Shown in pieces: positions 18,153 to 27,541 of a stretch of 64,000 nucleotides of DNA (its first letter is position 1; the number at the start of each line of letters is the position of its first letter). Below the pieces are notes generated by a model that saw only the letters and a list, made by a program, of their open reading frames with translations, was not told the DNA's origin and ran no database searches. The DNA is from Nocardioides sp. Root1257 (GTDB taxonomy: Bacteria; Actinomycetota; Actinomycetes; Propionibacteriales; Nocardioidaceae), in contig NZ_LMDV01000015.1 of the NCBI RefSeq assembly GCF_001425175.1, positions 126,748-190,747 of the forward strand, read 5' to 3'. A program made the translations under genes and the position numbers.

Positions 18153-19729
18153 CCACCAACACCGCGATCACCGTCTGGGGTGACGAGGCCGGCATCGAAA
18201 TGATCGACGGCGTCGCCTTTCGGATGTACGCGCAGCGCCCACACAGAGTGTCCGAGATCCTCACCCTCGCCGACCGGTGGGGGTCACGCGTCCACCTGAT
18301 CCAGGGCGACCGCAAGGTCACGTTCGCGGAGCTCACGACATCCGTGGAGAACAAGGCGAAGTACCTCACCGCCCGAGGAATCGGCAGAGGTCACCGGGTT
18401 CTTCTGCTCGGGTGGAACAGCCCCGACTGGATCGTGAACTTCTGGGCCTGCACATTGGTGGGTGCCGTCCCCGCGCTCGCCAACGCATGGTGGAGCGCCG
18501 GCGAAGTGTCGGATGCGATCTCTCTTCTGGACCCCGCTATTGTGCTCGCCGACGTCAGCGGGACGCGGAAACTTCCCGCCGAAGCAATCACGGGGGAGTG
18601 GGCGGCTGCCGGTGTCGAAGACTCCGACGACAGTGCCTTAGGCAGGGACCTAGTAAGCACCGTGTCGGAGAACGACCCGGCAGTAATCATCTTCACCTCC
18701 GGCACGGGTGGAGCCCCGAAGGCAGTCGAGCTATCGAATCGATCGCTGGTCGCCAACCTGCAGATGCTGCTGAACATGACGCACCGTCTGCCTCACGAGG
18801 TCACGGACGATGCCGGTGAGGTTGTCCTCCACACTGGTCCGCTGTTCCATGTTGGCGGACCGCAGATGCTGATGCGATCGGTCGCCGTCGGCAACACCAT
18901 CGTTCTGCCCGCGGGTCGGTTCGACCCCGCCGAGGCCCTCGACCTCATCGAGCTCCACCAGATCTCTCGGTGGGCAGCAGTGCCGACCATGGTTACTCGC
19001 CTGCTCGACCACCCCGACATCCCGACCCGGGACGTCGGCAGCCTGCGCTCCGTCACGATCGGCGGGGCGCCCGTCCACCCAGAGCTTCTCGACCAGATCA
19101 GCCGCACTCTGCCGGCGGTCCGCACGGGCGTCCCCACGGGCTACGGCCTGACTGAGAACTGCGGCCAAGCCACGGCTGCGTCCGGGCGCGAGACAGTTAA
19201 GCACCCTGGCACGGCTGGACGTCCCCTCCCTCTCGCCGAGCTGAAGTTTGTCCCGGTCGAGGGGATGCCAGACGCCGAGATCCTGGTGCGCTCTCCCACT
19301 CAGATGACGCGCTATGTCGGGACCGACGAGTCGCCGATCGACGACGAAGGCTGGCTGCACACCGGTGACCTTGGTCGGTTGGACGACGGCGGACGTCTCT
19401 GGATCACGGGACGCTCGAAGGATCTCATCATCCGCGGTGGAGAGAACATCGCACCAGCCGCGGTCGAGCGGGCTCTGACGGGCATCCCAGGCGTGACCGA
19501 AGCAGCCGTCGTCGGCGTCCCGCATGCTGACCTGGGGGAGGAAGTCTTCGCTTTTGTTGTTATCTCCGACCTCACCCTGACCGCCGAGAACCTACGCGCA
19601 CGGCTCTCGGGCTCCCTCGCCTCTTTCGCGGTGCCCACCCATTGGAGCGTGAGCCAGGACCCGCTTCCGACCAACCACACGGGCAAGGTCGACAAGCCTG
19701 CTCTAGCCCGACGGGCAGCTGACCGCTAG
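18149..19729 (+). CDS. Acyl-CoA synthetase (AMP-forming, ANL superfamily)
   Basis: This is a 526-residue adenylate-forming enzyme that would activate a carboxylic acid to its CoA thioester. The P-loop is FTSGTGGAPKAVEL (the usual TKG-type motif reads GGAPK). It also has YGLTENCGQA, GWLHTGDLGRLDDGGRL, GRSKDLIIRGGENI and the C-terminal lysine in NHTGKVDKPAL. The GTG start overlaps the previous stop as GTGA, so it is coupled to the crotonase gene. It probably activates the acid made by the aldehyde dehydrogenase of the preceding operon. Confidence 0.9.
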   Translation: MTTNTAITVWGDEAGIEMIDGVAFRMYAQRPHRVSEILTLADRWGSRVHLIQGDRKVTFAELTTSVENKAKYLTARGIGRGHRVLLLGWNSPDWIVNFWACTLVGAVPALANAWWSAGEVSDAISLLDPAIVLADVSGTRKLPAEAITGEWAAAGVEDSDDSALGRDLVSTVSENDPAVIIFTSGTGGAPKAVELSNRSLVANLQMLLNMTHRLPHEVTDDAGEVVLHTGPLFHVGGPQMLMRSVAVGNTIVLPAGRFDPAEALDLIELHQISRWAAVPTMVTRLLDHPDIPTRDVGSLRSVTIGGAPVHPELLDQISRTLPAVRTGVPTGYGLTENCGQATAASGRETVKHPGTAGRPLPLAELKFVPVEGMPDAEILVRSPTQMTRYVGTDESPIDDEGWLHTGDLGRLDDGGRLWITGRSKDLIIRGGENIAPAAVERALTGIPGVTEAAVVGVPHADLGEEVFAFVVISDLTLTAENLRARLSGSLASFAVPTHWSVSQDPLPTNHTGKVDKPALARRAADR

Positions 19730-19783
19730 TGCCATCCGCGATCCGCCGCTCGAGCGCGCCCCGCAGTTCCAACTGGACCAGTC

Positions 19784-20977
19784 GTGTCTGAGGTCCCGAG
19801 CTTCAGGCACGTCACCCCGGCGTTCAGAGTGCTCAGCGGTGAGGGCGCTCTCGATGCGCTCGCCGCGGAGTTCGACCGTGCGCGGTGTCGGCGCGTGGTC
19901 GTTGTCTGTGGGGCCTCGATGCTTGCCCACCCCCGCGTGCTGGAGCGCATCGCATCCGTGCTTGGCGACCGACTGGCCGGGCAGTTCGGCGGCGTCAAGG
20001 AACACAGTCCGGTGCCGGTCGTTCAAGCAGCCGCTGACCTCCTCGCAGATGTCGAAGCCGACGCTGTCCTAGCAGTGGGCGGCGGCTCGGCCATCGTCAC
20101 TGCTCGCGCGGCTTCGATCCTGCTGGCCGAGAGGAGAGACGTCCGAGACATGTGCACCCAATGGGGCTCAGACGGGCGTCTGATCAGCCCCAGGCTCATC
20201 GCGGCCAAGCTCCCCATCTGGATCGTGCCGAGCACCCCAACCACCGCATACGCCAAGGCGGGGAGCGCGGTGCGGGATACCTCCACTGGCGAGCGGCTCG
20301 CGCTGTACGACCCCAAGACTCGGGCCCAAGGTGTTGTCTTCGACCCCGAGGTCGCGATGTCGGCGCCCGTCGAACTCGTACGCGGGTCAGCGCTCAACGC
20401 GATGTGCATGTCCGTCGAGTCGTTCCAAGGCTCATCCGACCCGCTGGCGGACGCGCTCCTACTCCACGCCCTTCGGGAACTGACTGAGTTTCTGCCACGA
20501 CTACACGATGAACCGGACGACCCGTCGATACGGCTGCGGCTCATGCTCGGCGCACTATTGGCAGGACAAGGCAGCGACTATGTCGGCGGGGGTCTAGCAC
20601 AGGCACTCGCGCACTCGGCCGGTCCTCGCTCTTCGGTGTCGAACGGCGTTGTCGAGTCGATCCTGCTACCGCACACAATGCGGTTCGCCGAACCTGCGAC
20701 CCCAGGTCGATTGGCTGCGGTCACTAGGGCGATCCACGATCGCGGCTTTCCTAGCGTGGCCTCAGAGGACAACGAAGCGCGCCTGCGGTCGGCGCCGGAC
20801 GCCATCGACGAGCTCTGTCGGCACATGGCAGTCCCACGTCGCCTTCGTGACGTCGGGGTCCATCAGGGCGCACTCGATGAGATCGCGGAACACGCCCTCG
20901 GTGACTGGACTCTCACCCGGATCCCTCGGCGGGCCGGACGCAGCGAGCTCCTGACTGTCTTGCAGGAAGCGTGGTGA
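19784..20977 (+). CDS. Iron-containing alcohol dehydrogenase-like protein with degenerate metal site
   Basis: This is a 397-residue protein of the Fe-ADH/dehydroquinate-synthase-like fold. It has the nucleotide-binding VGGGSAIVTARAA and the VPSTPTTAYAKAG region, and its nearest overall pattern is the maleylacetate reductase/Fe-ADH group. The metal-ligand motif usually reading DALAHAVE is NAMCMSVE (Asn205, Met209). The third ligand His277 (LAHSAG) is kept, but the fourth (PHG) is Asn287 in SNGVVES. It may be metal-free like maleylacetate reductases, or have a changed reaction. It lies in the acyl-CoA synthetase/CoA-transferase operon. Confidence 0.78.
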   Translation: MSEVPSFRHVTPAFRVLSGEGALDALAAEFDRARCRRVVVVCGASMLAHPRVLERIASVLGDRLAGQFGGVKEHSPVPVVQAAADLLADVEADAVLAVGGGSAIVTARAASILLAERRDVRDMCTQWGSDGRLISPRLIAAKLPIWIVPSTPTTAYAKAGSAVRDTSTGERLALYDPKTRAQGVVFDPEVAMSAPVELVRGSALNAMCMSVESFQGSSDPLADALLLHALRELTEFLPRLHDEPDDPSIRLRLMLGALLAGQGSDYVGGGLAQALAHSAGPRSSVSNGVVESILLPHTMRFAEPATPGRLAAVTRAIHDRGFPSVASEDNEARLRSAPDAIDELCRHMAVPRRLRDVGVHQGALDEIAEHALGDWTLTRIPRRAGRSELLTVLQEAW

Positions 20978-21011
20978 ACAGGTGACGACCCAAGAGACCG
21001 AGGAACACACG

Positions 21012-22196
21012 ATGACAGCACTATCCGGTGTCAAGGTGATCTGCATCGGGCAGTTCTACTTCGCGCCCTACTGCTCGATGCTTCTTGCTCGACTAGGCGC
21101 CGACGTGATCAAGATCGAGGCGCCCGAGGGCGACCCGTACCGACGGCTGCCGACTACCGTCGACAACACGTCGGTCCAATTCACCATGCTCAACGCGGGC
21201 AAACGCGCCATGCGACTCGATCTCAAGAGCGAGCGCGGGCAGGAGGTCGCTAGGCAACTGGCCTCGCAGGCAGACGTTCTCATCCAGAATCTCTCGCCGG
21301 GTGCGATGGAGCGGTTTGGCCTCGGCTACGAGGAGCTGAGCTCACTGAACCCCCGCCTCATCATGGCGTCGGGAACGGGGTTCGGATCATTCGGACCTTA
21401 CGCCGGCGAGCCCGCAATGGATCTGACCATCCAAGCGCGATCAGCGGTGATGAGCACCACCGGCTTCATGGACGGAGCTCCCGTCAGGACCGGTCCCTCG
21501 GTCGTGGACTTCATGGCCGGCGCACACATCTTCGGCGGGGTCATGGCAGCGCTCTACCAGCGAGAGCACACCGGCCGTGGCCAGCACGTCGAGGTCGCGC
21601 TTCAAGACGCGATCCTTCCCTCGCTTACCTCCAACATCGCGGGCCTCATCAGCAGCCATGGCACCGTCCCGGAGCGCACCGGCAACCGTCACGGCGGCTT
21701 GGCGGTCGTCCCGTACAACTCCTACCGGACGCGCGACGGCTGGGCGACGGTGCTATGTCCAACGCAAGGACACTGGCAGCGGCTCTGCGAGGTCATGGAC
21801 GACCCCGACGCCAAGCTCGAGCGGTTCAGCACCATGGCAGGTCGGTGCGCCCACTCCGATGAGGTCGATGTCATCGTGGAGCGGTGGACCAGTGGTCTCA
21901 CCAAGAACGAAGTCACTCAAGCCTTGGCCGGAACGGGCATCCCCAACGCACCGGTCGTGACGCTCCCGGAACTCATGGAAGATCCGCACGTCGCCACCCG
22001 TGGCATCCTCCGTCAGATGCAGGACACGGCCGGGCCCTGGTTGACACTCGGCAGCCCCGTGTTCTTGTCCGACTCGCCGATGGTGGAGCCCTCGCGAGCA
22101 CCGGCGCTGGGCGCCGACACAGACGACATCCTGCGTGGCGACCTCCACATGTCGGACGAGCAGATCCAGGAGCTACACGCGAGCGGTGTTGTCTAG
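21012..22196 (+). CDS. CaiB/BaiF family CoA-transferase
   Basis: This is a 394-residue class III CoA-transferase, moving CoA between acids without hydrolysis. It has the N-terminal LARLGADVIKIEAP, NAGKRAMRLDLKSERG and QNLSPGAMERFGLGYEEL segments. The catalytic aspartate lies in GPSVVDFMAGAHIFGG. ATG 21012 has GAGGAA about 8 bases upstream; GTG 20982 is the in-frame alternative. With the synthetase upstream it offers a second route to CoA activation. Confidence 0.9.
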   Translation: MTALSGVKVICIGQFYFAPYCSMLLARLGADVIKIEAPEGDPYRRLPTTVDNTSVQFTMLNAGKRAMRLDLKSERGQEVARQLASQADVLIQNLSPGAMERFGLGYEELSSLNPRLIMASGTGFGSFGPYAGEPAMDLTIQARSAVMSTTGFMDGAPVRTGPSVVDFMAGAHIFGGVMAALYQREHTGRGQHVEVALQDAILPSLTSNIAGLISSHGTVPERTGNRHGGLAVVPYNSYRTRDGWATVLCPTQGHWQRLCEVMDDPDAKLERFSTMAGRCAHSDEVDVIVERWTSGLTKNEVTQALAGTGIPNAPVVTLPELMEDPHVATRGILRQMQDTAGPWLTLGSPVFLSDSPMVEPSRAPALGADTDDILRGDLHMSDEQIQELHASGVV

Positions 22197-22246
22197 CCGA
22201 ATAGAGATTGAGTCTGCCGAAATCCAACAAGCCAGACGGAGGAAAC

Positions 22247-22585
22247 ATGGCCAAGTCCACCAGCCCCGCCGCCGCCCTCATCGGCGACTTCGCTCCAAAG
22301 ATCGTCGAACTCACGGAGGGTGTGCTCTTCAGTGATATCTGGGAGCGCCCGGGACTCTCCAAGCGTGACCGCAGCCTCATTACGGTCGCAGCTCTCGTGA
22401 CTCAGTACCGGCCCGAGCAGCTGACGGGGCACATGAAGCGAGCCGTCGAGAACGGTGTCACCGTCGAGGAGTTGGTCGAGACAATGACCCACCTCGCCTT
22501 CTACGCGGGCTGGCCTGGCGCCATGTCGGGGATCCTCGCCGCGAAGGCACTCTTCGATCCCGCCGGTCACGTCCCATCCGAGTGA
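22247..22585 (+). CDS. Carboxymuconolactone decarboxylase-family protein
   Basis: This is a 112-residue all-helical CMD/AhpD-like protein. It has the typical LSKRDRSLITVAALVTQYRPEQL and THLAFYAGWPGAMSGI. It lacks the CxxC of AhpD peroxidoreductases, so it is closer to the lactone-decarboxylase/4-carboxymuconolactone type. Exact reaction unknown. ATG 22247 follows CGGAGGAAAC. A clear paralogue is encoded at 40974-41306 in the second block. Confidence 0.85.
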   Translation: MAKSTSPAAALIGDFAPKIVELTEGVLFSDIWERPGLSKRDRSLITVAALVTQYRPEQLTGHMKRAVENGVTVEELVETMTHLAFYAGWPGAMSGILAAKALFDPAGHVPSE

Positions 22586-22617
22586 CTCTCCGCAATCACA
22601 ATCAAGGAGAACGAGTC

Positions 22618-24054
22618 GTGCCAGTTCGCCCCCATGAGGATGCCTCCGCCGCGATCGCGCGTGCAGCCGCTTCCTGGACATTCGAGGACCTCGCGCCCGC
22701 CACCGTCGATGCCGCCAAGCGCGGAATCATCGACACGATCGGTGTGAGCCTGGCCGCGACTGGCCCAGCGGGCGCCGACGTCGCCCCGGTCCGAACCTGG
22801 CTGGAGGACCTCAGAGCGCCCGGCGGCGTACCGGCGCTCGGCTACGGATGGCCATTGACCAGCCAGGACGCCATCTTCTGGATGGGGGCGCTCTCGCACG
22901 CCCTCGACTACGACGACTACGCCGACATCGTCCACCCGTCGGCGCCAGTTGTGAGTGCTGTGCTTCCCCTCGCGCAGGTCACCGCGCCCATCGACGGTCG
23001 ACGACTGCTCGTCGCCGTCGCCGTAGGGCAGGACCTTGTGGCGCGCATCGCACTTTCGCTGCGAAAGTCGCTCGCCGATTTCGGTTGGCTTCCGGCACTC
23101 CCAGGCACCCTCGGTGCGGCACTAGGTGCAGCGACAGTTCTCGGCCTCGACGAGGTCCGGACGCGAAACGCGCTCGGACTTGCACTGCACCGCACTAGCG
23201 GCACCATGGAAGCTCTCACAGGCGTGGGGTCCGCATACCGAGCCGTCAGAGAAGGCTTCGACGCACAAGCCGGAGCGGCAGCAGCCGAACTCGCAAAGCG
23301 GGGAATGCGAGGCGATCCCAACAGCTTCGACGGCGAATTCGGCCTGTTCCCTCAGTTCTTCGACAACGACTACGACCGTGATTTTTTCCTTGCCGGCGTT
23401 GGTCAAGAACTGCTGGGGCCACGGATCACGTTCAAACCGTGGCCATGCGCAGGTCACACCCATCTCTACCTGACGGCGATATCCGAGATGCAGCAACAGG
23501 CTCCGATCGCATACAAGGACATCCGTCGGGTGGTGGTGATCGGCGGCAGCAAGGTGCTCGAACAGCAGTGTGAGCCCAGCGCGCTTCGGACCGCACCGCC
23601 ACACAGCATCGACGCCAAGGTCAGCATCCCCTTCCTCGTCGGAAAAATGCTCCGACACGGCACGGTCAAACTCGATGACTTTTCGGCCCAGGGACTGCGG
23701 GACCAAGATGCAATCGACATCGCCAACCTCGTCGAGTGGCGACTGGACCCCGCCTTCGGTCGGGTCGACGAAGGCTTCGGGCCTGCTCGGGTTGAGGTCC
23801 TGATGGCCGACGGAACCACCCGCTCCAATCGGGTAGAACAGAGCCTTGGTCATCCACAGAAGCCGTTGCCGTGGAGTCAGCTGGTCGAAAAATTCCACGA
23901 CTGCCTCGCCGTATCCGACGCGCGAATCCCCATGACATCCGCGCAGGCAGTCGTCGACCTAGTCGACGACCTTGAGAACGTCGAAGACGTCCGGCAAGTA
24001 ATGCGGCACTTGGTTTCGCCGAACTCCCCAGCACGCAGTCATGTCGAGCGCTGA
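22618..24054 (+). CDS. MmgE/PrpD family protein
   Basis: This is a 478-residue protein of the 2-methylcitrate dehydratase/cis-aconitate decarboxylase/immune-responsive gene 1 fold. It has ALSHALDYDDYADIVHPSAPVV, AGAAAAELAKRG and FKPWPCAGHTH. Members dehydrate or decarboxylate polycarboxylic acids, or isomerise related substrates. GTG 22618 has AAGGAGAA at the correct distance and is preferred to the frame opening at 22582. Its presence beside a CaiB enzyme is common in actinobacterial clusters for branched or dicarboxylic acids. Confidence 0.87.
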   Translation: MPVRPHEDASAAIARAAASWTFEDLAPATVDAAKRGIIDTIGVSLAATGPAGADVAPVRTWLEDLRAPGGVPALGYGWPLTSQDAIFWMGALSHALDYDDYADIVHPSAPVVSAVLPLAQVTAPIDGRRLLVAVAVGQDLVARIALSLRKSLADFGWLPALPGTLGAALGAATVLGLDEVRTRNALGLALHRTSGTMEALTGVGSAYRAVREGFDAQAGAAAAELAKRGMRGDPNSFDGEFGLFPQFFDNDYDRDFFLAGVGQELLGPRITFKPWPCAGHTHLYLTAISEMQQQAPIAYKDIRRVVVIGGSKVLEQQCEPSALRTAPPHSIDAKVSIPFLVGKMLRHGTVKLDDFSAQGLRDQDAIDIANLVEWRLDPAFGRVDEGFGPARVEVLMADGTTRSNRVEQSLGHPQKPLPWSQLVEKFHDCLAVSDARIPMTSAQAVVDLVDDLENVEDVRQVMRHLVSPNSPARSHVER

Positions 24055-24258
24055 GACGTTCCCGTAACCCTTTGAGTAGAAGGTGTTGAGGATCAGTCGA
24101 GTGACAATCACCTTCAGCCAAGAATTGAACCTTTCGTCGGACCAACCTGCGCGAGATCCGCACGGCGACCTGCCCGGCCCAGACAGTGAACCGACATGGC
24201 CCCGGAATCAAGTGCGCTGACCTGAGACCATTCTCCCGCCCTCGAGACAGGAGTCATC

Positions 24259-25095
24259 GTGGCGAAGCCTGTGATGTTTCGAAAGCAGAGCGGTACGTCC
24301 ATCGAACTGCTGATCCCGGCTCCTGCTGCGGCGAGCCAGTGGGCAGCGCGAACCACGATGCGCGGTATGGCCGTGAGCGCTGCGATGGCACGTGGGGCAG
24401 AGCAAATGATCGACCTGGCCCCCGGATTCCAGCCCGTTCGATGGACAGCCGACCTCTTCAGGCCAGTGCCGATGCGTCCGTGCTCGGTACGGGTGGAGGT
24501 TCTGCGATCAGGCAGGCGGTTGACTCTGGCCGAGGTCGAGTTGGTCCAAGAGGACCAAGTGATGGCCAGAGCGAGAGCCCTGTTCATCGCCGGAGCTGAA
24601 GCTGCCGAGGAAGCCGCCTGGCAGCCTGAGCGCCAGGTCGCGGTACCGCCTGTTGAGCTCGAACCGAACGCGCCGGAGAACAGGTTGTACTTCAGTGAGA
24701 ATGAGGGGTGGTCGACGTACGCAGCTGCTCACAGCAACCTGTCGAGGAAGCAGATCTGGCACTTCCCCTTCTCAGTGATCGAGAACGAGACGCCGAGTCC
24801 ATTCCAACTTGCCGCCGGCGTGGCTGACATGGCCAGCGTCGTCTCGCATTGGGGGAGCGACGGCGTCCCCTACATCAACGCAGACATCACGCTCGCGATG
24901 GCTCGACCACCGACGGGGCTGATGATCGGTGCCGCTGGTCTCGAACGAGTCGCCAGCGATGGGATCGCGGTCGGCACTGCGCTGATGCATGACCGCGCCG
25001 GTGTTTTCGGAACAGCCACCGTCTGTGGCCTGTGGAACGGTGACCGACGAGTGAACCCCGCCGGCCGAGACGAGCGTCCGGAGATCGGTACCTGA
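24259..25095 (+). CDS. Acyl-CoA thioesterase-like protein (double hot-dog)
   Basis: This is a 278-residue protein with the TesB/4HBT_3 pattern: N-terminal GMAVSAAMARGAEQMIDLAPGFQPVRWTADLFRPVP and a C-terminal FQLAAGVADMASVVSHWG...INADITLAMARPP half. It would hydrolyse or bind acyl-CoA. GTG 24259 follows ACAGGAGTCATC. The 204 bases before it hold no gene. It is the last gene of the first catabolic block. A short hairpin (CCTGAC/GTCAGG, 25091-25106) covers its stop codon. Confidence 0.7.
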   Translation: MAKPVMFRKQSGTSIELLIPAPAAASQWAARTTMRGMAVSAAMARGAEQMIDLAPGFQPVRWTADLFRPVPMRPCSVRVEVLRSGRRLTLAEVELVQEDQVMARARALFIAGAEAAEEAAWQPERQVAVPPVELEPNAPENRLYFSENEGWSTYAAAHSNLSRKQIWHFPFSVIENETPSPFQLAAGVADMASVVSHWGSDGVPYINADITLAMARPPTGLMIGAAGLERVASDGIAVGTALMHDRAGVFGTATVCGLWNGDRRVNPAGRDERPEIGT

Positions 25096-25464
25096 CCAGG
25101 GTCAGGGTGGTGGACAGTTTCCCCGGCAATGTTCACATCGACGGGGTCGCATGCACTGACGCGCGACCAGACTCTCGAGATCGCGAGCACCCGCGTCGCG
25201 CTCGGGACCGGAGTCGGCACGTCGTTCTCCACTATTTGGTCTAGAACCGAGTTGCCTCGGAGGTAGTGCTTGACGGCTTGCGGGCCGCGTCCTAGATTAA
25301 TGTCTAAGAATGGATCGGAGTCCAAATCGCTCGGCGCACCACTAGCCGAGCTAATTCGCTAGGACGCCGCCACTCGCTCGGCTGAGACCAGCAGGGTCGC
25401 GGGGTCGTCGCCGTCTGAACCTTCGGGTTCCACGAGCTCGGAACCGACTGAACGGAGAGACAAA
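25096..25464. other. Boundary region between the two catabolic blocks
   Basis: About 370 bases separate the thioesterase gene from the aldo/keto reductase gene. No gene is convincing. The region contains the first copy of the tandem 14-bp operator unit (25293-25324), marking the switch from the ATCAAC-type elements of the first block to the TRGAYTNNAGTCYA-type of the second. Confidence 0.5.
25293..25324. promoter_or_regulatory. Tandem palindromic operator unit, copy 1
   Basis: TAGATTAATGTCTA at 25293 and TGGATCGGAGTCCA at 25311 each match TRGAYTNNAGTCYA at 13 of 14 positions. Starts are 18 bases apart. It lies 141 bases upstream of the aldo/keto reductase start. Confidence 0.7.
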
Positions 25465-26436
25465 GTGGAGTACGCCCGTCTGGGTTCGAGCGGCCTGCAG
25501 GTCTCAAGGGTCTGTTTGGGCGGAATGACCTACGGCGACATCGACCGTGGGAACCACGAATGGACCTTGCCGTACGACCAAGCCGAGCAGTTCATTAGGC
25601 AAGCGCTCGACCTTGGGATCAACTACTTCGACACCGCCAATTTCTACTCGCTTGGATCGAGCGAGGAGATCTTTGGCAAGGCATTGCTGAGCATGTCCCG
25701 GCGTGAGGACGTCATTATCGCGACGAAGGTCGCGATGCCCATGGGATCTGGGCCGAACGATGCGGGCCTTTCCCGTGGTGCCATCCTCACGCAGGTCGAC
25801 GCGAGTCTAAAGCGACTGGGCACGGACTACATCGACCAGTACATCGTTCATCGGGCGGACCCACTCACGCCGTGGGAGGAGACGATGCAGGCGCTTGACG
25901 ACCTGGTGCGAGCCGGGAAAGTTCGGTATCTAGGCGCTTCCAGCATGTACGCGTGGCAACTCGCGAAGTCGCTGGCAGTCTCTGACCGACATGATCTCGC
26001 GAGCTTCGCGAGCATGCAGAATCACTACAACCTCCTCTATCGAGAGGAGGAGCGTGAAATGATCCCTCTGTGCCTTGACGCGGGTTTGGGCCTTACCCCC
26101 TGGAGCCCGTTGGCACGCGGCCGCCTCGCGCGCGGTCCCGAGGATGTAACGAATCGCGCCCGCCTCGATCAGACCGATCGCGACGAGTACTTCGACGGGC
26201 CCTCGCAGGGCATCCTCGTCGCCGTCGAAAAAATCGCCGAAGAGCGTGGCGTCCCACGAGCGCAGGTAGCCCTCGCTTGGCTTCTCGGGCGGACTGGTGT
26301 CACGTCGGCGGTTGTCGGAGCGACGAAGTCGCATCATCTGGAGCATGCGGTTGCGGCCTTGGATATTCGGCTCGAAGACAGCGAAATCTCTAGGCTTGAT
26401 GCCGGTTACGCGCCCCGTCCCATCAATGGCCACTGA
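25465..26436 (+). CDS. Aldo/keto reductase
   Basis: This 323-residue NADPH-dependent (beta/alpha)8 reductase has the catalytic tetrad visible: Asp and Tyr in YFDTANFYSLGSSE, Lys in IATKVAM and His in YIVHRAD. The C-terminal cofactor segment is VVGATKSHHL. GTG 25465 has CGGAGAGA upstream. It begins a three-gene operon with an alcohol dehydrogenase and an SDR under operator copy 1, so the three likely act on neighbouring carbonyl/hydroxyl groups. Confidence 0.9.
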   Translation: MEYARLGSSGLQVSRVCLGGMTYGDIDRGNHEWTLPYDQAEQFIRQALDLGINYFDTANFYSLGSSEEIFGKALLSMSRREDVIIATKVAMPMGSGPNDAGLSRGAILTQVDASLKRLGTDYIDQYIVHRADPLTPWEETMQALDDLVRAGKVRYLGASSMYAWQLAKSLAVSDRHDLASFASMQNHYNLLYREEEREMIPLCLDAGLGLTPWSPLARGRLARGPEDVTNRARLDQTDRDEYFDGPSQGILVAVEKIAEERGVPRAQVALAWLLGRTGVTSAVVGATKSHHLEHAVAALDIRLEDSEISRLDAGYAPRPINGH

Positions 26437-27538
26437 GGTGTCGGTCGATCATGCCCGGGCGATGGGCGCACTCGAGCCGGGAAGTCGACTGCAGGCGCTT
26501 AGCATCGATCGCCGCAGGCCCGGGGCGCGGGATGTCCAAATCGACATCGCGTTCTGCGGCATCTGTCATTCGGACCTGCATCACGTCGACGACGACTACG
26601 GGCGAAGCAAGTATCCGCTGGTCCCTGGACATGAGATCGTAGGCACCGTCTCGGCAGTGGGCAGCGACGTAGAGCGTTTCGCGGTCGGTGACGTGGTCGG
26701 CGTCGGTTGCATGATCGGTTCCTGTGGCGCGTGTGACGCCTGTCGTCGAGGGCTCGAGCAGTTCTGTCGTCAAGGTGACATCAAGACCGCCAACGGCACC
26801 GACCGAGACGGCTCCCCCACCGCCGGTGGATACTCGCGACGCATCGTGGTGAGTGCCGACTTCGTGCTGCGCGTCCCGCCGGCCATCCCGTTGGAGTGTG
26901 CTGCACCTCTTCTGTGCGCAGGAATCACCATGTACTCGCCACTACGACACTGGAAGGTCGGGCCGGGCCGCCGCGTCGCCTTCCTTGGCATGGGCGGCGT
27001 CGGCCACGTAGGCGTGAAGATTGCCCGAGCCCTCGGGGCTCACACGACAGTTCTGGACGTCACAGAGGACAAGCGCGAAGACAGTTTGCGCCTAGGCGCT
27101 GACGACTTTCGTGTTACGGCGGTCGACGGTTGGACCTCTGGTATCCAGAGGACGTTTGACCTGATCATCTGCACGGTGCCGGCGTCCATCGACATCGACC
27201 TCTATCTCGACCTGCTCGCCACAGATGGGACCCTCGTCCTCATCGGCGTGCCCAACCGGCCTCTTGAGGTCTCGGCCATCTCATTGATCTTCAATCGGAG
27301 GTCGATCGCCGGTTCGCTGATCGGTGGGGTCGCCGAGACCCAAGAGATGCTCGACTTCTGCGCGCAGCACGGGATCGGCGCAGAGGTAGAGGTAATCGGC
27401 GCCGGCGATCTAGATGTGGCGTATGAGCGGGTGAGGGCAGGGGACGTCAAGTTCAGGTTCGTTCTGGACTGCGCCACAATCCCACCATCCGACGGGTCTC
27501 AGTTGCCGCCGGCCATCCGACTGCGCGAGGAGTTCTGA
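26426..27538 (+). CDS. Zinc-dependent alcohol dehydrogenase, cinnamyl-alcohol-dehydrogenase type
   Basis: This is a 370-residue MDR enzyme. Catalytic zinc ligands are in FCGICHSDLHH and PGHEIVG. The structural zinc cluster is intact (SCGACDACRRGLEQFC). The cofactor motif is GMGGVGHVG. The pattern is that of the YahK/CAD group, which is usually NADPH-dependent and acts on primary alcohols/aldehydes. The start overlaps the aldo/keto reductase stop by 11 bases. Confidence 0.88.
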   Translation: MATEVSVDHARAMGALEPGSRLQALSIDRRRPGARDVQIDIAFCGICHSDLHHVDDDYGRSKYPLVPGHEIVGTVSAVGSDVERFAVGDVVGVGCMIGSCGACDACRRGLEQFCRQGDIKTANGTDRDGSPTAGGYSRRIVVSADFVLRVPPAIPLECAAPLLCAGITMYSPLRHWKVGPGRRVAFLGMGGVGHVGVKIARALGAHTTVLDVTEDKREDSLRLGADDFRVTAVDGWTSGIQRTFDLIICTVPASIDIDLYLDLLATDGTLVLIGVPNRPLEVSAISLIFNRRSIAGSLIGGVAETQEMLDFCAQHGIGAEVEVIGAGDLDVAYERVRAGDVKFRFVLDCATIPPSDGSQLPPAIRLREEF

Positions 27539-27541
27539 CAT

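Noticed and set aside
25091..25106. Palindrome CCTGACCAGGGTCAGG at the end of the thioesterase gene
   Set aside because: It is short and overlaps the stop codon. It could be a weak terminator but has no T-run and no second copy elsewhere, so it was not listed as a separate feature.
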